DNA of 64,000 nt from Varroa destructor (GCF_002443255.2 NW_019211457.1:50456137-50520136), one strand, 5' to 3'. Counted from the stretch's first letter, positions 1-13,000 are shown. Numbers and translations: made by a program. Notes: generated by a model not told the origin, from the sequence alone.

Positions 1-2950
1 TCATCTGAGTGCTGCTAGCGACTAACTGATAGCGGTCGAAAATACGGGTGGGGGAGGGATGCGGGGTCTTACCTGCGACTATCATTGCGTCGCACGATTA
101 CCTGTGGCGGAGATAAAAATGCGTCTTCTGCCGTCAAGCTTTGGTTCCAATAAATGTTGCCGATGTCAATAGTTTTATAATAATAGCAATAACAATAAGA
201 GTAGTACCGGTCGTTATTGTACATATTGCTCAGTTTAGAGCTATCACTAGCCATCCTGCCGTAGCAATACTAACAAAAGTGCTCTAATTTTGTCCGATTT
301 AATTTCAATGATTTTCGTTACATTGTGACGTTCTGTTATTTCCAACAAAACGTCGTGCAGTGATACATAGACAACGTATCATGTGCTGTAAGGATGGCCG
401 GCAGTATATCAAGGTATGCCTTAATATTGTACAGATTAAATGCTGGTCTGCTGGAAAGGCGTAGTGTTGAACGGTTCGAGGATCGCTAGTAAAACACGTG
501 CATATGAAAGAGCAGATATAGTGACCGATACAAGGTAACGCTATGCGAACTCTAGTGGGACAAAAAAAAAAGCTTGCAGCTAACTTCCAAGACGTGAGAT
601 GCGAGAAACATTTTGCATAGACTTCTAGCATAGAAGTGACTGTTGCAGAAGTTGGAGAATACAGTTGAAGGCTACCATGGCTAAATAGCGGAATTCACAA
701 CACGAGGTCGTTCCGTCTCACGCCATTGCGTTTCGGTAAAATCGGAAAAGTTCCCAACGTGAATATCCTTAAGCGTAAATGGCAGATCGTAAATAATACA
801 GAGGACGTTTTGCATCAAAACGAAATCTGTGCGTCTTACAAAAAAAGTAGCAACAGGCAAGGTTGGTAACATCAGCTTCAACTATGACATCCAGCATATC
901 AGTAGCGCTGCTTAAATCAACTGGCATTTTAATACCTGCGCCGATATTCCATGAAGGAGCACATTATCGTTAAATAAAATATTAATTATTTCAACGTACG
1001 ATGAAATCGCTCATAGGACAGCCCTATACTATCGCTAACATCAATAATTAGACCTTGCAAGTTCACACACAAAAAAATTGAAACTGACAATTTAAAATCT
1101 TCACCAAAAAAGCAAAAAAATTAATGAAAATATTTTGCTAGTATCAGTAACGAAGATCTATTCATGTAAAGCTGCACAATACGTTTAATATTTCTTTGCA
1201 TTTTGGTTTATACAGGTTCTACTATAGTGTTTTAGCACGTAGACAACTTTTGTCAGTATCTTAAGTTACTTAATAATATTTAAATCTCGGTTATACAAAG
1301 CCAGCGCGCTCAATACGTGGTCGCTATAGTACCTCCAATTGGTAGTAATTTCATCTTATGCAACGTGTATATGGATTTTTCCATGCTGCATCTGTGCTGT
1401 CAATCTTTTACCGAGATGACCAACAAGCAGCCGTCTATAGTGCATTACTAACGGCTGACAATCATCGTTACTGATAAAGTATCGTATCAAAAGAGCGTGT
1501 CGGCAAACCGCAAGACAACAGGAGTACGACAAGCCGCCAAAGTGCGAAATCGAGCAAAAAAAAATATTGCAAGACCTGCCTGAAACGAGCAACATACACG
1601 TAGTCTCTGAGCTAAAGTATACTTACACGAGCTAGATAGGAAAGCTTGGCCACTGAAAAACAGCAATCTGTTAGTGTCATCTGTGCCGTCATATATATGT
1701 ATATATAGAAATACCGAGACAATGTCGACTATAGCTACGAGTCCACGTAAGTTAAAAAAGTAAAATGGCGCTCGTCTTTTAAGTTAAAGGCAGACAACAA
1801 CTTAGATTCTTTTTTTAAAATTACCATTACAGCGGACAACATTTTTTGTGAATAAGAGGTTGAGAAACTTTAACACGACCGCCACAACGAGATAAAAGTC
1901 CTATTATTTTGTAATTTAATCCAACTGAGGAGATATATACGCGGTTACAATGTATGGTTTTTTTTACCTCCCCAAAATCGTGTACAGAATCTAAAAGCAC
2001 TTCTACCGTACATATATAGTCATTGTTCGTTCAGACTTAACCATAACCTGACTTGCTTTTAAACGTTCACTCGCCAAGATTAACTCAGCAGTAATAACGT
2101 TCACTTTATTTCATTTAGTCATGCATTTAAAGAGTTCTTAGTAATCAGGAAAGCCAGGAAATCAGACAAAGACCGATCGGAAAACAGAAGGTCGTCAAGC
2201 CAAAAGGTCAACCCATGTCATTCGGAGCAGTAAAGCCGATGGCACCTGGGCTACGATCCGAATAATTGGATGCACCGATAATGGAACTAAATCCTTTTCC
2301 CATTCCGTTTTTTATCAGCTCTGCGCTGTACTGGCAAATTCCATAATCCGTCCGTTCGGCGTCCTGTTTGGATTAATTTTTTTTAAATCAACCAAAACGA
2401 TTTTGCCAAGACAAACAATAATAATAATAGTAATCACTACGAATTACCTTGGAACGAAAAAAAAAAAAAAGTAATTGCTACTGTCTGATGATTGAAGAAG
2501 CATTATTTCTGTATCTATGTGTATATGCTATCTCTAATTCAGATGCACTCTCGGGTGGGTGCCCGGGCACGCAAATACATGTGATGCCACTGAATATAAT
2601 TATTCTCGACTAGTAGACGAGTAAAGTAATTGACAAATATTATAAATAGAAAAGCATAAATAAATATAAACCAAATTCTTCATCTGTATTCCACTATAGC
2701 GGCCGTCAATCGAAAGTATTTGAGTAAGTTACAAAATCCAGCGCGTGCTAAATCTAAAATCAGTCTTGTTTAACATATGACTACTATCTGTTTCGAACCA
2801 AACAAAAACGAGAAAAAACATTGACCTAATCGAAGCTCTTGTTAAAAAAAAACCAGACAAAGGTTTGTACCGTATGATAAGTTGTCGCGGCGCCCGGAAA
2901 CCACACTGAAAGAATTTCCTGTGAAGTCTGGAAAAACTTTGTAAGTGCTG
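1..2950. other. Anonymous AT-rich stretch, no supported gene
   Basis: I find no exon with recognisable protein similarity here on either strand. The longest open frames are under about 110 codons, lack convincing splice context and are cysteine-rich or low in complexity, as expected by chance. There are short A/T runs only (for example A-runs near 2457-2470). It is probably intergenic or intronic. Confidence 0.5.
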
Positions 2951-2951
2951 T

Positions 2952-4279
2952 TTATGATTTGGTGGGATTTAGATCTAGAGTTCTAAGATATGCGTCAACA
3001 TTTTTTTTTTTCGACAAATCTACAGGATTGCTATATATTTTAATCATTGCAGCCCCGCCACACTTCTCCGGCAGAGGTTCCTTGTCTCGTAGCCGATATC
3101 CTCTAACGCCTAATGGGTTTGATTTCATACTGCCGCGTCTAATACTTTTAGCGACCCTTTTTGACGCGTGTTGAGCGGAATTTGACATTTCTTGAAGCGA
3201 ACTAGCGAGCGGCACAACTGTTGGTCATGAATGTTGTTAAGGGTGCCTCGTCAACAGGTCTAAACAATCGGGTCTTTCGTCCTGAAGCGCGTTGTATTGT
3301 CGAGGTAGTAAACGCTAGTAATCTCGGCTGTTCCCCGCCCTAACAAAACAAATACCCGCCGAGCCTTTGCTGGTGAACTAAAGGTGCTTCTAAAGGAGAG
3401 AGTGCTATCAGTTGTCGGGCAATTTTCTGCCCCCCCAAGTCGGAAAAACAAAGGCTGGTTTTGGTAGGGCTGGCCATGATCCTTTTGAACAAACTCGACT
3501 CATAAAGCTTCCTTGAAGATAAATCCACGGATTTTCCGTAACACTCGTTTTACCGCTGCTTATCAAGAACTGGCTAGTTTATGCGCCATAATCTATGCAT
3601 TTTTAATGGTGGGAATACTAATTAGAGTGTCCAACCTTGATGCCTCATAACGCAGCAACTGGAGTTTGCCATTCTTACCTGGTGTCCTGTGCACTGGTAT
3701 ACTTCATTTCCAAATAATGAGGGGAATTGACATTCTCTCTTCGCTCGGTGCATTCCCAGATTAGGCCATTAGGCCAAGTGACCGCGTACTAATCAACTCT
3801 ACCCTTTGTGATCAAATTATCGAAAGTAGTTAATCTCACAATAGGTTTGCCAAAGCACACTGAATATAAAGGTCACCTCAAGCTCATATAGCACTTACCA
3901 CGAAAAACCGTTCAAACGTCTTCTCGTTCCTCCTACAGTTGTAGAAGAACTGACCCGGCGAGCGGTTTCTTCCGAAAGAAAGCTTTAGTAAAGCCTCTTC
4001 CTGAGGCTCTTTCACGTCTCGCCCGAACCGATTTTAAAGTCGAATCGAGTACAGGCCACTCTTTACAAATAACGATGCGCTTGCCTCACGACAGGGTCCA
4101 ATAACCATTACCATCTCTTCAGAAACGCTTCCGCAACCCCGCTTGAGTTTCCTCTCGTAAAACACTACCGGGGGAGATTCCCAATCACCTAACCGTTCAA
4201 GTAATTTCTTTACGATTTCGTGCTGATAACCAGCTATCCCCTTACTGCTACCAGAATAAAACCAGAATATATTTGTCAT
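2952..4279 (-). other. Coding-like but broken minus-strand region
   Basis: This GC-richer block holds three coding-like open stretches on the minus strand. From 4279 down to 3899 one frame runs for 127 codons with a single in-frame TAA (4034-4036) and ends exactly on a good GTAAGT donor in phase 0. From about 3555 to 3340 a second frame is open for roughly 65 codons. From 3215 to 2952 a third runs about 87 codons to a TAA, is basic, and uses mixed codons unlike the AT-rich surroundings. I recognise no domain in any of them. A decayed transposable element, a pseudogene, or exons of an unknown gene all fit. Chance in a GC-rich island is not excluded. Confidence 0.3.
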
Positions 4280-5550
4280 TGGCTGGCAGGAATGAGCGTT
4301 TCATAGCTTTGCAATTATATAGCCGTAAATATGCACTTATTCATTAACTCATATTATATTGTTTGCAACATTATAGTATAAAAGGAAGATTGAAAATCCC
4401 CTGATATATATATCAGGTGACAATAATCCCGTTTTATTTTCTTTTTTATAAAGTAGAGATAGCTGAGATTGGTCAAAGGGTTCAGATTCGGATTTGCAAG
4501 ATACGAACTAGCTAAATTAGCTGCATTTTTTTCGGTGCACCTGTCTTCATGGCACTGGGAAAACAATGCATGACTCTCTTGTTAAGAGGTAATAAAGCTA
4601 TAGCTTTTTTCTCTTTATCATCTGTCTTAATCATGCGTCCATTTGAAAAACAAAACATACATTTGCCATACACGACGCAACTGATAAGGTATATGCCTTG
4701 CCCCATATGTGTGGTTTCTCTACTATAATATTCTACAATCTACCGTCACCTGGGCTGCAGTGGCTAAATGATTGCCGCTATTGTTGTGCAGTGACAAATC
4801 TCCTTGGCTGCGACGAAACAAAAAAAGGGAAAAAAAAGAATTAGACAAACCATAATGGAGGACGCTTATCGATAGCAAATGTTCAAGTTCGTATGATCCT
4901 TCGAACGAAACTTGTTTAATGACACAGGAGAGACAATAATATTAAAAACACCTAAGACACATAAGAACAGGTCGGCCTTTCGATAACTCAGCTGATTTGG
5001 AATCCATATAGTTGGACTGGGAAAAAGAGCAGGCTTAAATATCCACAATAAAAATAACGATGAAGTATGTTCGAAATGGGCAAAATCGAGTAACTTTCCG
5101 CTGCCTTAGCAATCGCTCAAAACCGGTACAACGGAAAGCTTGCTTATCAGCAATAAAATTTACTCAAACGAAATTTATCTTCTGGTGCTACTCTATTTAT
5201 GAAGTATTTTAAACGCCTATCCGATTTCCTGCGGAACAATCTAGGCTAGTTACTACTGCTTTTACTGTCGTTTTCATTATGGTAGAAAACTATTAAAATA
5301 AGTATTCGGGCCTGTTAGCAGACCGTGAAATCATTTCGTATATCCAACAAGTGTTTACTGTTTTCTCTTTAAACCCATCTTTACGCAGTGCGCACAAAAG
5401 ATGTCATATATTTGCTTCAGGTTTAGAAACTACAACTCCTCCGCGCATCGATGTTTGTTCATGGAAAAACAGGAGAAGCGCGCGACAGTAACTCGTGATT
5501 CCATTAGGATTTTATTGCCAATGGCTTCAGTCGTAGCATGGCGTTAGTCT
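4280..5550. other. Anonymous AT-rich stretch
   Basis: No supported exon, RNA gene or repeat array is visible apart from a short AT-rich palindromic patch near 4402-4418. Open frames on both strands are short and K/N/F-rich. Confidence 0.4.
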
Positions 5551-5699
5551 AAGAAATGCATTACCCAGTCTTCACCTATAGACGACTGTCGCTGTTGCCA
5601 TTAACAGTAGCCAAAACTGATCTTCAATTGCCTATTCCTCTTTATTTTCATACGATCTATCGTCGATTCCTTTTACCTGTAGCGTCATTCTCCCTGGCC

Positions 5700-5853
5700 C
5701 TGCCACAGGAAGAAGTGTCTTACTCGTCGGAGAAGGCAGGCCTGTTAACACACTTCCAGGCATAGTAAGTGTTTCGGGTATGCCTGCAACGACTTTTATA
5801 GTAGCACAATTGATGCGCGAAAGCCGAACCAGAGCCAAGGAACCTTGGCTAAT
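5700..5853 (-). other. Possible orphan exon, minus strand
   Basis: A minus-strand frame stays open with balanced codon use and is rich in Ala, Pro, Thr, Val and Gly. It could be bounded by an acceptor-like TTAAATTAG and by a donor CTACAG|GTAAAA near 5701. The peptide around VVAGIPETLTMPGSVL faintly recalls the start of PKD-type beta-sandwich repeats, but one short piece cannot support a domain call. No partner exon was found. Treat it as a coding-potential hint only. Confidence 0.2.
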
Positions 5854-5958
5854 TTAAGGTTGACCCTAAGTGAACTGGTAACGTTGCCGAGTTAGCGTAT
5901 TTGCACGAGTGGATCAACATAATCAAAATGACGAAGCGTTGAAGAAGACATCGGCTAA

Positions 5959-6109
5959 TATGTCCGAGCTCAACTGGTCAACGTAAACGTTCATGGCTTC
6001 GCTCCATCTTACCAACTACGGCTGGAAGCTCGTAGAAGAACTACGCATCGCACTAGTATCGTTGCAACTGTCTTCATTGCCTCTATTGTTGTAGTGCTTG
6101 TAGTAGTAG
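5959..6109 (+). other. Possible orphan exon with a transmembrane segment
   Basis: A plus-strand frame opens after a TAA at 5956-5958 and runs to a strong donor (TAG|GTAAGG, exon end 6109, phase 1). Its last third encodes a very hydrophobic run, SIVATVFIASIVVVLVVV, preceded by a basic patch (ARRRTTHRT). That is the layout expected of a membrane anchor. The preceding sequence is also open in another frame, so the true start is unclear. The stretch sits inside a GC-rich island and could instead be untranslated. No homolog is recognised. Confidence 0.25.
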
Positions 6110-6270
6110 GTAAGGCAGGTAGTTTTCTAAACCAGCGGCCGGAACCGCAATAGCCGCCGTTGTTGATCATCCCAACAGCAACCTATCGACGTCGGGCGTC
6201 CACTAGCCGTGGAATCGGCCGACGGTTGCCGACAGACGCATCAGTTCAACTTGAAAAGAGGCCGTTGCTA

Positions 6271-6285
6271 GGGGGGGGGGGGGGG
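6271..6285. repeat. Homopolymeric G tract (15 G)
   Basis: There are fifteen consecutive G residues inside a GC-rich island. Such runs can form quadruplexes and are also common assembly and sequencing trouble spots, so the exact length should be treated with caution. Confidence 0.9.
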
Positions 6286-6699
6286 AACAGCTGATCGACT
6301 ATCATGTCGCCGCAACCACAGCGACGGTAACGACTATCAATAGACGCAGCTACTGGCAGCTTTTCACAGGTGCCAATAAGAACAACAGCATTAGCAGAAG
6401 CCGAGCTCACTCAGATGGCTGCTCACCGCTGCAGTGAAGTCAGCAGGAGCAGCCCCAAAGAGGGAGTCGCGTCCCGATACCTGCTCCTCCTTCCCCCAAT
6501 GTCTTCTCTGCGCTGCCGCTACCGCGGCCGCCGCCACATGACGCTACAAAGCCGCGTCTGGCAGCCTGAAATCGCGGCTTCATTCACGCTTTATATCTCA
6601 AAACTCAAATTTCGAAAACGGCGATTTGAAAATCGTTGTGGTGGTATCTAATGTCGAATGTCACTTTTTCTCTTCTTCTACTTCCAATCGCGCGCCGCG

Positions 6700-8770
6700 T
6701 GTCCGTCGCAAAATCGCTATGTCATGGTCATTGCCGCCTGTTACTTGCCTCGTACTTCGCCAACATTCTATCGTAACTCGCGCTGTTATTAAAACTATTA
6801 TTATATAGCTGACGAACGACAAAGGTCCATGATGCCGCTCGTTGGCGGGCTCCGAAAATTAGAATAGTCCCTTTCATTTTTCCAGATGTCTATTTATTAA
6901 CTGTCTGTTGACTATCTGTTCGATGGTCTATATGGGCACCTGAATGTGATCGTGTCGCGGCACGCGAAGCGAATGTTGGAGGACGGCTATCTTTTTTTGC
7001 TCTCTAAAAAGAAGGGTAGGAAGACAGTCAAAGGAAGCAATAAAGAGCGTATGAGATGTAGCAAATCAGACGACTTCAGAATAGGATTTACGGTGGGAAT
7101 TGATCTAACATGAGTGCCGCGGTTATGGTCGAAAAATGCAACAAACGAGACCATACTGCAGTGGCAGTAGTGCGATCTTACCACATAGTGACGATGCAGA
7201 CAGTAACTAAACATTGAAGTTGCTTCTGTGTGATGCCAGCCAAGCTGTCTGATCCAGCATATTTCGAACAATCGCAGTTGGACTATGACGAATGATCTGA
7301 AGTGTGTAGCGTTCGTCTCTTGCGAAAATTTCAATATGTTTCGTGCAACTGGTCACTGTTACCGCTAAGTAGTCTAGTATTATAGGAAACATTAAATTGC
7401 TAGAACAATTAGCATTACATTGTTAGATATCTTTAGGCGCAAGAGATCATCCATAGAGGAATTGTTACGTCGACCTTATACGTTGCCGCTTTTTCCCTAA
7501 AAAATATAATCCAAATGGGGAAAGAAGCACGCGTTTATTCTCTGTACACGAATACGGTCATACAAACCCTTCTAAGTTTGATGATTATCGTTTTGAATTA
7601 GTATTTTGTCGATCGTTATGCACAACTACAATTGCTACCTTTCAATCATTCGCTTTTTTATTTTGAATTGATTATTTTGTAACTATGAGCCTTTTTGCGA
7701 GCGTCCAATGTATTAGATACCTGAAGACTATTAATGAAACAGGACGAAGGCGGAACATTGAGAGTGTTTTTTTGCTGACACGCTGACCCAGTGCACTGAG
7801 ATATGAACTACTAGTTTAGCTAATTAGGTGGAGGGAAGCTGCAAGATGCTATTTAAACCATGAAGAATCGTGTATGGGCCGCACTGCGAGAAATAACTCT
7901 TTCTGAAAGCAACCGTTGATCCGTTGGCCATGGAAGATGGCTAGAATTGTTATCGTTCGCGCAGAAGGTTTTACACGAACGATTTGTCAATATAGATAAT
8001 CCTCCTAGTTCTCATGTATTTGTAAGAACAATAGTAGCAAAATGATCGCTTGGAAATTGGAAGGATGAGGTGATCCTTAATCAACGGGTATCAGTTTATA
8101 GACGTAAATTAACGGCACGCCGGTTATGACATTACATTGAAACATTTTAGCCTATATGATACTAATTATCTTGATATTTTAGGTTGAATAGAAGGCGAAA
8201 TCGCAGCTGGACACGTATTGAGTATAACTATTACGTATCGTGGAAAAAAAAACGGCGATACTCTCTAACATTACATCGTTCTCTAATTATGAAACCCTTT
8301 TCAGAATCGGTTTTTATACGATAGCTGTTCTTTTGTCGCTGACTGTCACAGGCCCCAATAGGAAACACAATACGCAGTGCCGAACGACTACGCCTAACTG
8401 CTTACAAGCCTTCTGCTAAAACCTAGGTTTAATATAAATCATAGTTGCAAAGTCTTAGTCAAAAAACCTTAAGCGGCTAGTTGAGAAGGCTTAGTTTAGA
8501 GGATTAAACAGGGACAAATTACATAGCATCGATATTATCGCTTGTATCATGGCCATGAGCAACAAGCTGTTGCTCTGCGCAATGCGACATTTAGTCCGCT
8601 AGATTTAGATAGTCGCAGCGTGTGGTCGTTCGCCAAACTACGCTACGATCTGTCGTGATCAAATCTTTCAATCATCTCCTCTTCATATTGTAGTATACCA
8701 TATTAGCAACAAGCAAAATATATACGCTGAGAGAACGATACAACAGCACCAACATCGGACTAGTTAACTT
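6700..8770. other. Anonymous stretch
   Basis: Nothing supported beyond short open frames. A minus-strand frame near 6987-7334 is Phe/His/Ile-rich and shows no splice or domain support. Confidence 0.4.
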
Positions 8771-8779
8771 CATGAATGA

Positions 8780-8995
8780 ATGTCGTCTGATTATAGATCA
8801 GACAAACGAACAGGGGAGTCAGTTGAGGAGCAGGTGGCAACCCAGCTGTCGAATAGTCGGTCATTGGCCGGACTTCGGGCGTATGACAACCATCCGGACG
8901 ACTATTTGGACGTTCCCAGCGACCCCGCCGAGGCAACGAAGCGGTTTCGGGTCAGCTGGTTACGTGATCTAGCCACGATCTGGCCCCAGGCATAA
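8780..8995 (+). CDS. Candidate small ORF of unknown function (71 codons)
   Basis: The frame starts at an ATG directly after an in-frame TGA and encodes 71 residues before TAA. Composition is protein-like and acidic (HPDDYLDVPSDPAEA), and two dibasic KR sites bracket the middle. That could suggest a processed precursor, but there is no signal peptide at this start. An alternative reading is an internal exon entered at TTATAG|A near 8798. Codon use is GC-rich and unlike the surroundings. I recognise no family, and the open frame alone is weak evidence. Confidence 0.25.
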   Translation: MSSDYRSDKRTGESVEEQVATQLSNSRSLAGLRAYDNHPDDYLDVPSDPAEATKRFRVSWLRDLATIWPQA

Positions 8996-9011
8996 GCTTG
9001 CGCTGCTGCTT

Positions 9012-9035
9012 ATGCTGCTGCTGCTGCTGCTGCTG
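9012..9035 (+). repeat. CTG trinucleotide repeat (seven units)
   Basis: ATG followed by seven uninterrupted CTG codons. In the ATG frame this would encode a poly-Leu stretch resembling a signal peptide, then an Asn/Asp-rich tail ending at TAA 9147-9149. In the opposite orientation it is CAG/poly-Gln. It could equally be an untranslated microsatellite. Confidence 0.85.
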
Positions 9036-9206
9036 GCGAGATCGCAACCGGACTGGAACAACAACCAAGATGGCAAAAGCGCCAACGATGATGACAACAA
9101 CGACAGACATAACAGCGACGAAACAGTCCAATCCTTGCAAATTGTGTAACAATCACAACCGCCAGCAGCACTACCTGTGCCGTTCTTCTCCGTTCAGCAG
9201 CATCTC

Positions 9207-9244
9207 CTGCTGCTTCTGCTGCTGCGCAGCAGCAGCAGCATCAG
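9207..9244. repeat. CTG/CAG foldback palindrome
   Basis: CTG-type units on the left arm (9207-9225) meet CAG-type units on the right arm (9226-9244) with no loop. Of 19 facing base pairs, 17 match. Such an inverted trinucleotide repeat can extrude a cruciform and is expected to be unstable. Confidence 0.85.
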
Positions 9245-9389
9245 CAAAGGCGGCGACAGCCAAGAACGGGCTGCGCGTACGATAAATGCCTGGAGTGCTG
9301 TTAGCAGCAACGCTAACAGTAGCAGCAGAAATCATAGCCATGGTGATGATAGTGACGTAGCCATTGTGCCACAATCGCGGTAACGGCTT

Positions 9390-12300
9390 GCGATGATATA
9401 GCCAATATGGGCGGTCAAGGAACGGTCCCCAGACGAATAGATTTGACCATTCGGTGACCGACTAATCACAACTGAGGGTCACCTGAACAAAATGCCTATA
9501 GGTAGCCACTGTATGCCCCTCTGGAATTGGATAGGCAACTGAAACAGCTCTTTAAGATAAGGATAACACACACAGTAACGACCTTACGTGCAACGAGCGA
9601 GCTTTGTTTATGTTTTCTTGTTTAGACGAGCGTGAGTAGTCCTATTTGGGTACTTTTGACACAAACGATCACAACTAACCGGTCAGGCAGCTTTGTTGCT
9701 TCTTCTTTTTCTTGCTTGAGATGTCGGGTATTGTCGACGATTCGGATTAAGCAGATTACCGTAATCCGGCAACAAATCAACCTCGTGATTGATGATTGAT
9801 GCTAATTGCTAATGCTGAGATGTTAAATTGGTCCCTAAAGTTGCAACCTATTTTTCGGGCTTTTTGCGCCGTTGCGTTGCAAGTATATTTGCGACCGTAG
9901 GGGGAGGTTAAAGAAAATAGCCTTTTTCTAGGTGTTATAGTGTATGCATTTAGCAGATATAAAAATGTTTAGTATTATTATTATTTTTTATTTCTTGTTA
10001 TTTATTTTTACTTTTTTCTTTTAACAAAACACATTGAATAAGTCCCGTCCCGGGCCAAATTAGATACAACTAGTTTTCTTTTTTGAACCAACGGAACCAA
10101 ATTTTCCAGACCATATATTTCTATATACATGAATCTTTTAATTTCAGAAGCTTTTTCGTCTTTTTAGGAGACTCCAAGCTCTAGGTTTACATTCAGATTT
10201 GAAGCATGATTTGAAGTGTATAAACTCGTTGTCAGAGATAACGTCTTCAACCAGAAGTTAAATGTAAGTAAATGAGTATTGATAAGTCTTGTTACAATAA
10301 ACTTTATAAAACTAAGCTTTATACACTGATAGGCATAAATCGCAAAATGTGATATTACTTTGTTCATAAAAGAAAACAATTTTTCTTCATCCGTTTTTCT
10401 TTCAATGAGCACTCTCTATTCATAAATGTATAAATATCTGTGTTTCGCGAAGTCTATAATAGACTGAATTGAGTATCAGCTGGGGGTCTAAAATAGGAAC
10501 CTCAGTCTGCAAAGTTCAAGCTGTATATTAAGATATGAGGATAGTTGGCGTATTGTTTGAGTGCGTATATATATGCCATGTAATCTGTAGCAGTTTGATA
10601 CTGATAGGGATTGTTTTTGTACCGGTTGTGGCCAGTCAGCGAGGTTTTTGACAATACATCTCTTGATAAGCTTACTCTATCGCTGATCTATTCATATGAC
10701 GGAACACAAATTAATTTTCCAATGTGATCTGCAACACTATATGGAAGCCACACCGGTTATACTAATTTCTTTACATGTATAGTGTCAGTTTATAAAAAAT
10801 GTAAAAACACTACGATCAAATGTGAAGAAATATATACGAACAACAGGTTAACAAACTTCAAAAAAAGAAAAAAAAAAAAAGCTTTTTCTTTTTAAATAAC
10901 TTCAAATCAGAAAATTCTTTCCCGCTTTAAAACATAATCCACTATAAAAGACATTCAATGCTAAAGTGAAAGGGTCAGTCATTTCAAGATAATGAACGAC
11001 CCTTTCTTAAGTTAGTAAAGCTACCACGTGCATAAATCGTTCATTTAATACTAATTATACAAGTTACTTTTTTGTTACACAGTACCTAGAGTGATATTGG
11101 TTACTTATGACGACTAAATATAAGAGCCCTATAGTGTTTCTATACAAGAGAGTACAAATTGTAATGTAGTGAACCTATTTTTGCACGCTGTTTTCATGCT
11201 ATCTATCTGCTGTTACGTACCTTTTCTGTAACATTACTGCTCAAAGCACGACAGCTAAAAACGGATCTAAACACAGCTAAAAATCCGTAAAAACAAAAAG
11301 CCCGTCTTTGTTGACTCACTGCTTGAACAACCTAAAATGTTTTTGCACCCGCCGAGCTTATTTCAACCTAACCTTCGGTACTTACGTGGTGCGGCAGCTC
11401 AACCTTTTTCTGGAAATGCTCGCCATCAACAAGTGGCTACTATCAAATGTTTGTTCGTTCTGAAAAAGGTCATGGACTCATTGTGATCGTTGACACTCCA
11501 AACATAACTTATCACAAAGTCTACGCCGGTAAGTAGTATGGCCTAAGACCACGATGATTCGAAGCTTCCTCAAAAAAAAATGTAGACAATCATCCTGGCC
11601 CCAGAACCCCGATGCGGACACTGGCGTTTCTTTAAGCCTACCGAGTTGATAGGCTGAATTCAACGATTTACTCCTTTTGACCTTTTCGAATGTTTTAGTA
11701 TTTTGGGTTGCTTCAATTTTGTGGTCCTTTTGTTTTAATGAAAGCTCGTTATGATAAATTTCGAATGAAAACGTCAGGCAAGGATTTATGCGCGACATCG
11801 GGCAAGAATTGAATAAAAAATTGTTTAGGCTTTCATTAAGTAAATTGTTTATATTAAAAAAAAAAGAAAAAAAACATTTCCAATTATTATCCATTAAATC
11901 CTGAAAGTAATTCGGTTCCTTTGGACCTTACGGCATTCCCTATGTCAAAACTATGATATAGCGGTTTAACATCTAGTAGGTGAGTTGTATAGAGACTGGG
12001 CGTATATATCGACATTCTGGATTCTACTTACGTTACAAACGGTATTTTGTAAACGATACCATATTGACTAACTCGAAAACAGACAATATTCACATTGCGG
12101 TTATAAATAAAAAAATTTTAATCGGCTATATATATATATATGCAGCTGGGTATTACGTGTTATCCTAGTGTTAATCTTCCTCGTATGTCCTGGCGTACAA
12201 GGTTATTGAAAGTGTAGTATTTTAAAAGCAATCAAATGGTTTAATCGGTCAAAAGCAAACCATTCATTTTACCTCAACTAGGGCCCATGGAAACAAAGGT

Positions 12301-13000
12301 TGACGTACTCTAGGTTTCCATCACATACGAAGAATAATATTTACATTGGGTCTATATAACTAGTTTTTGTTAGATATTAGTTAGGATTTAAGTTTTGCTA
12401 GCATCACCTAATTTTTTTAATAACCCAATTTATCGCCATCCGGTAGTGCATTATTTCCAGGGTACGTAAGCTTACTCTTGTCGGAGAAAAATATACTCAG
12501 ACCCCGACAGATGTTTACAAATCAAATAATTAGAAATAATTTTCCAAGATTATTTGAACCCCAAAAGATTTGAACCTTGGTGGCAAACTACATAGAACGG
12601 CTAACTAGAATAGTTATATATTATTACATTATATAATATATAGATAACATAACGATTATTAATCTAAGAACTATAAGATTATTAACTTACAAATTATACC
12701 TGTGTTCTCTATTTTGTACTATCGCCGCTATTCAATGCCGCTACCTAGCGGAAAAGTAAATAATTAAATAGCAAGAGAATGTAATAAACAGTTCGATAGA
12801 GAAAAATTAAAAAAAAACAAACAAAGTGTAATAATCAAAAGCTATGCCTTCTACGTTAAAACGTTCATTGTCAGTGTTATAATGATGATCTCATGAAAGA
12901 CCGCATTGCCCTATTGCGCTTATTTGTATACTAGAGCCTTCCTGATCATTTTCCCACTGTAGCCGGTATCTATCACGGTGCGGATAGGAAAGCATGTTGG
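9390..13000. other. Anonymous AT-rich stretch
   Basis: Long AT-rich DNA with poly-A/T runs and no recognisable exon. A 138-codon minus-strand frame (11478-11894) is present but half of it is Asn/Phe/Lys-rich and no domain is visible. One short imperfect hairpin lies at 10968-11006. Confidence 0.45.
10968..11006. repeat. Imperfect hairpin, 16-bp arms
   Basis: Left arm 10968-10983 and right arm 10991-11006 pair at 14 of 16 positions with a 7-nt loop; the core is GAAAGGGTC against GACCCTTTC. No promoter or gene context is evident. Confidence 0.6.

Larger units (their letters stand above)
5550..6700. other. GC-rich, CpG-bearing island
   Basis: Base composition shifts clearly to GC with many CG dinucleotides, in contrast to the flanks. 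Several frames on both strands are open across parts of it, including one plus frame from about 6331 to 6651. The island may be a promoter with a 5' exon, or hold exons of an unrecognised gene. I cannot assign a product. Confidence 0.35.

Noticed and set aside
305..631. Minus-strand open frame of 108 codons
   Set aside because: Cys/His/Phe-rich random-looking composition, no start context, splice context or domain.
11478..11894. Minus-strand open frame of 138 codons
   Set aside because: First half is Asn/Phe/Leu-rich as expected from AT-rich DNA; no domain, paralog or splice support. Length alone is not convincing.
12550..12590. tRNA-like T-arm text (TTTGAACC) on the minus strand
   Set aside because: The T stem pairs poorly and no acceptor, D or anticodon arms could be fitted.
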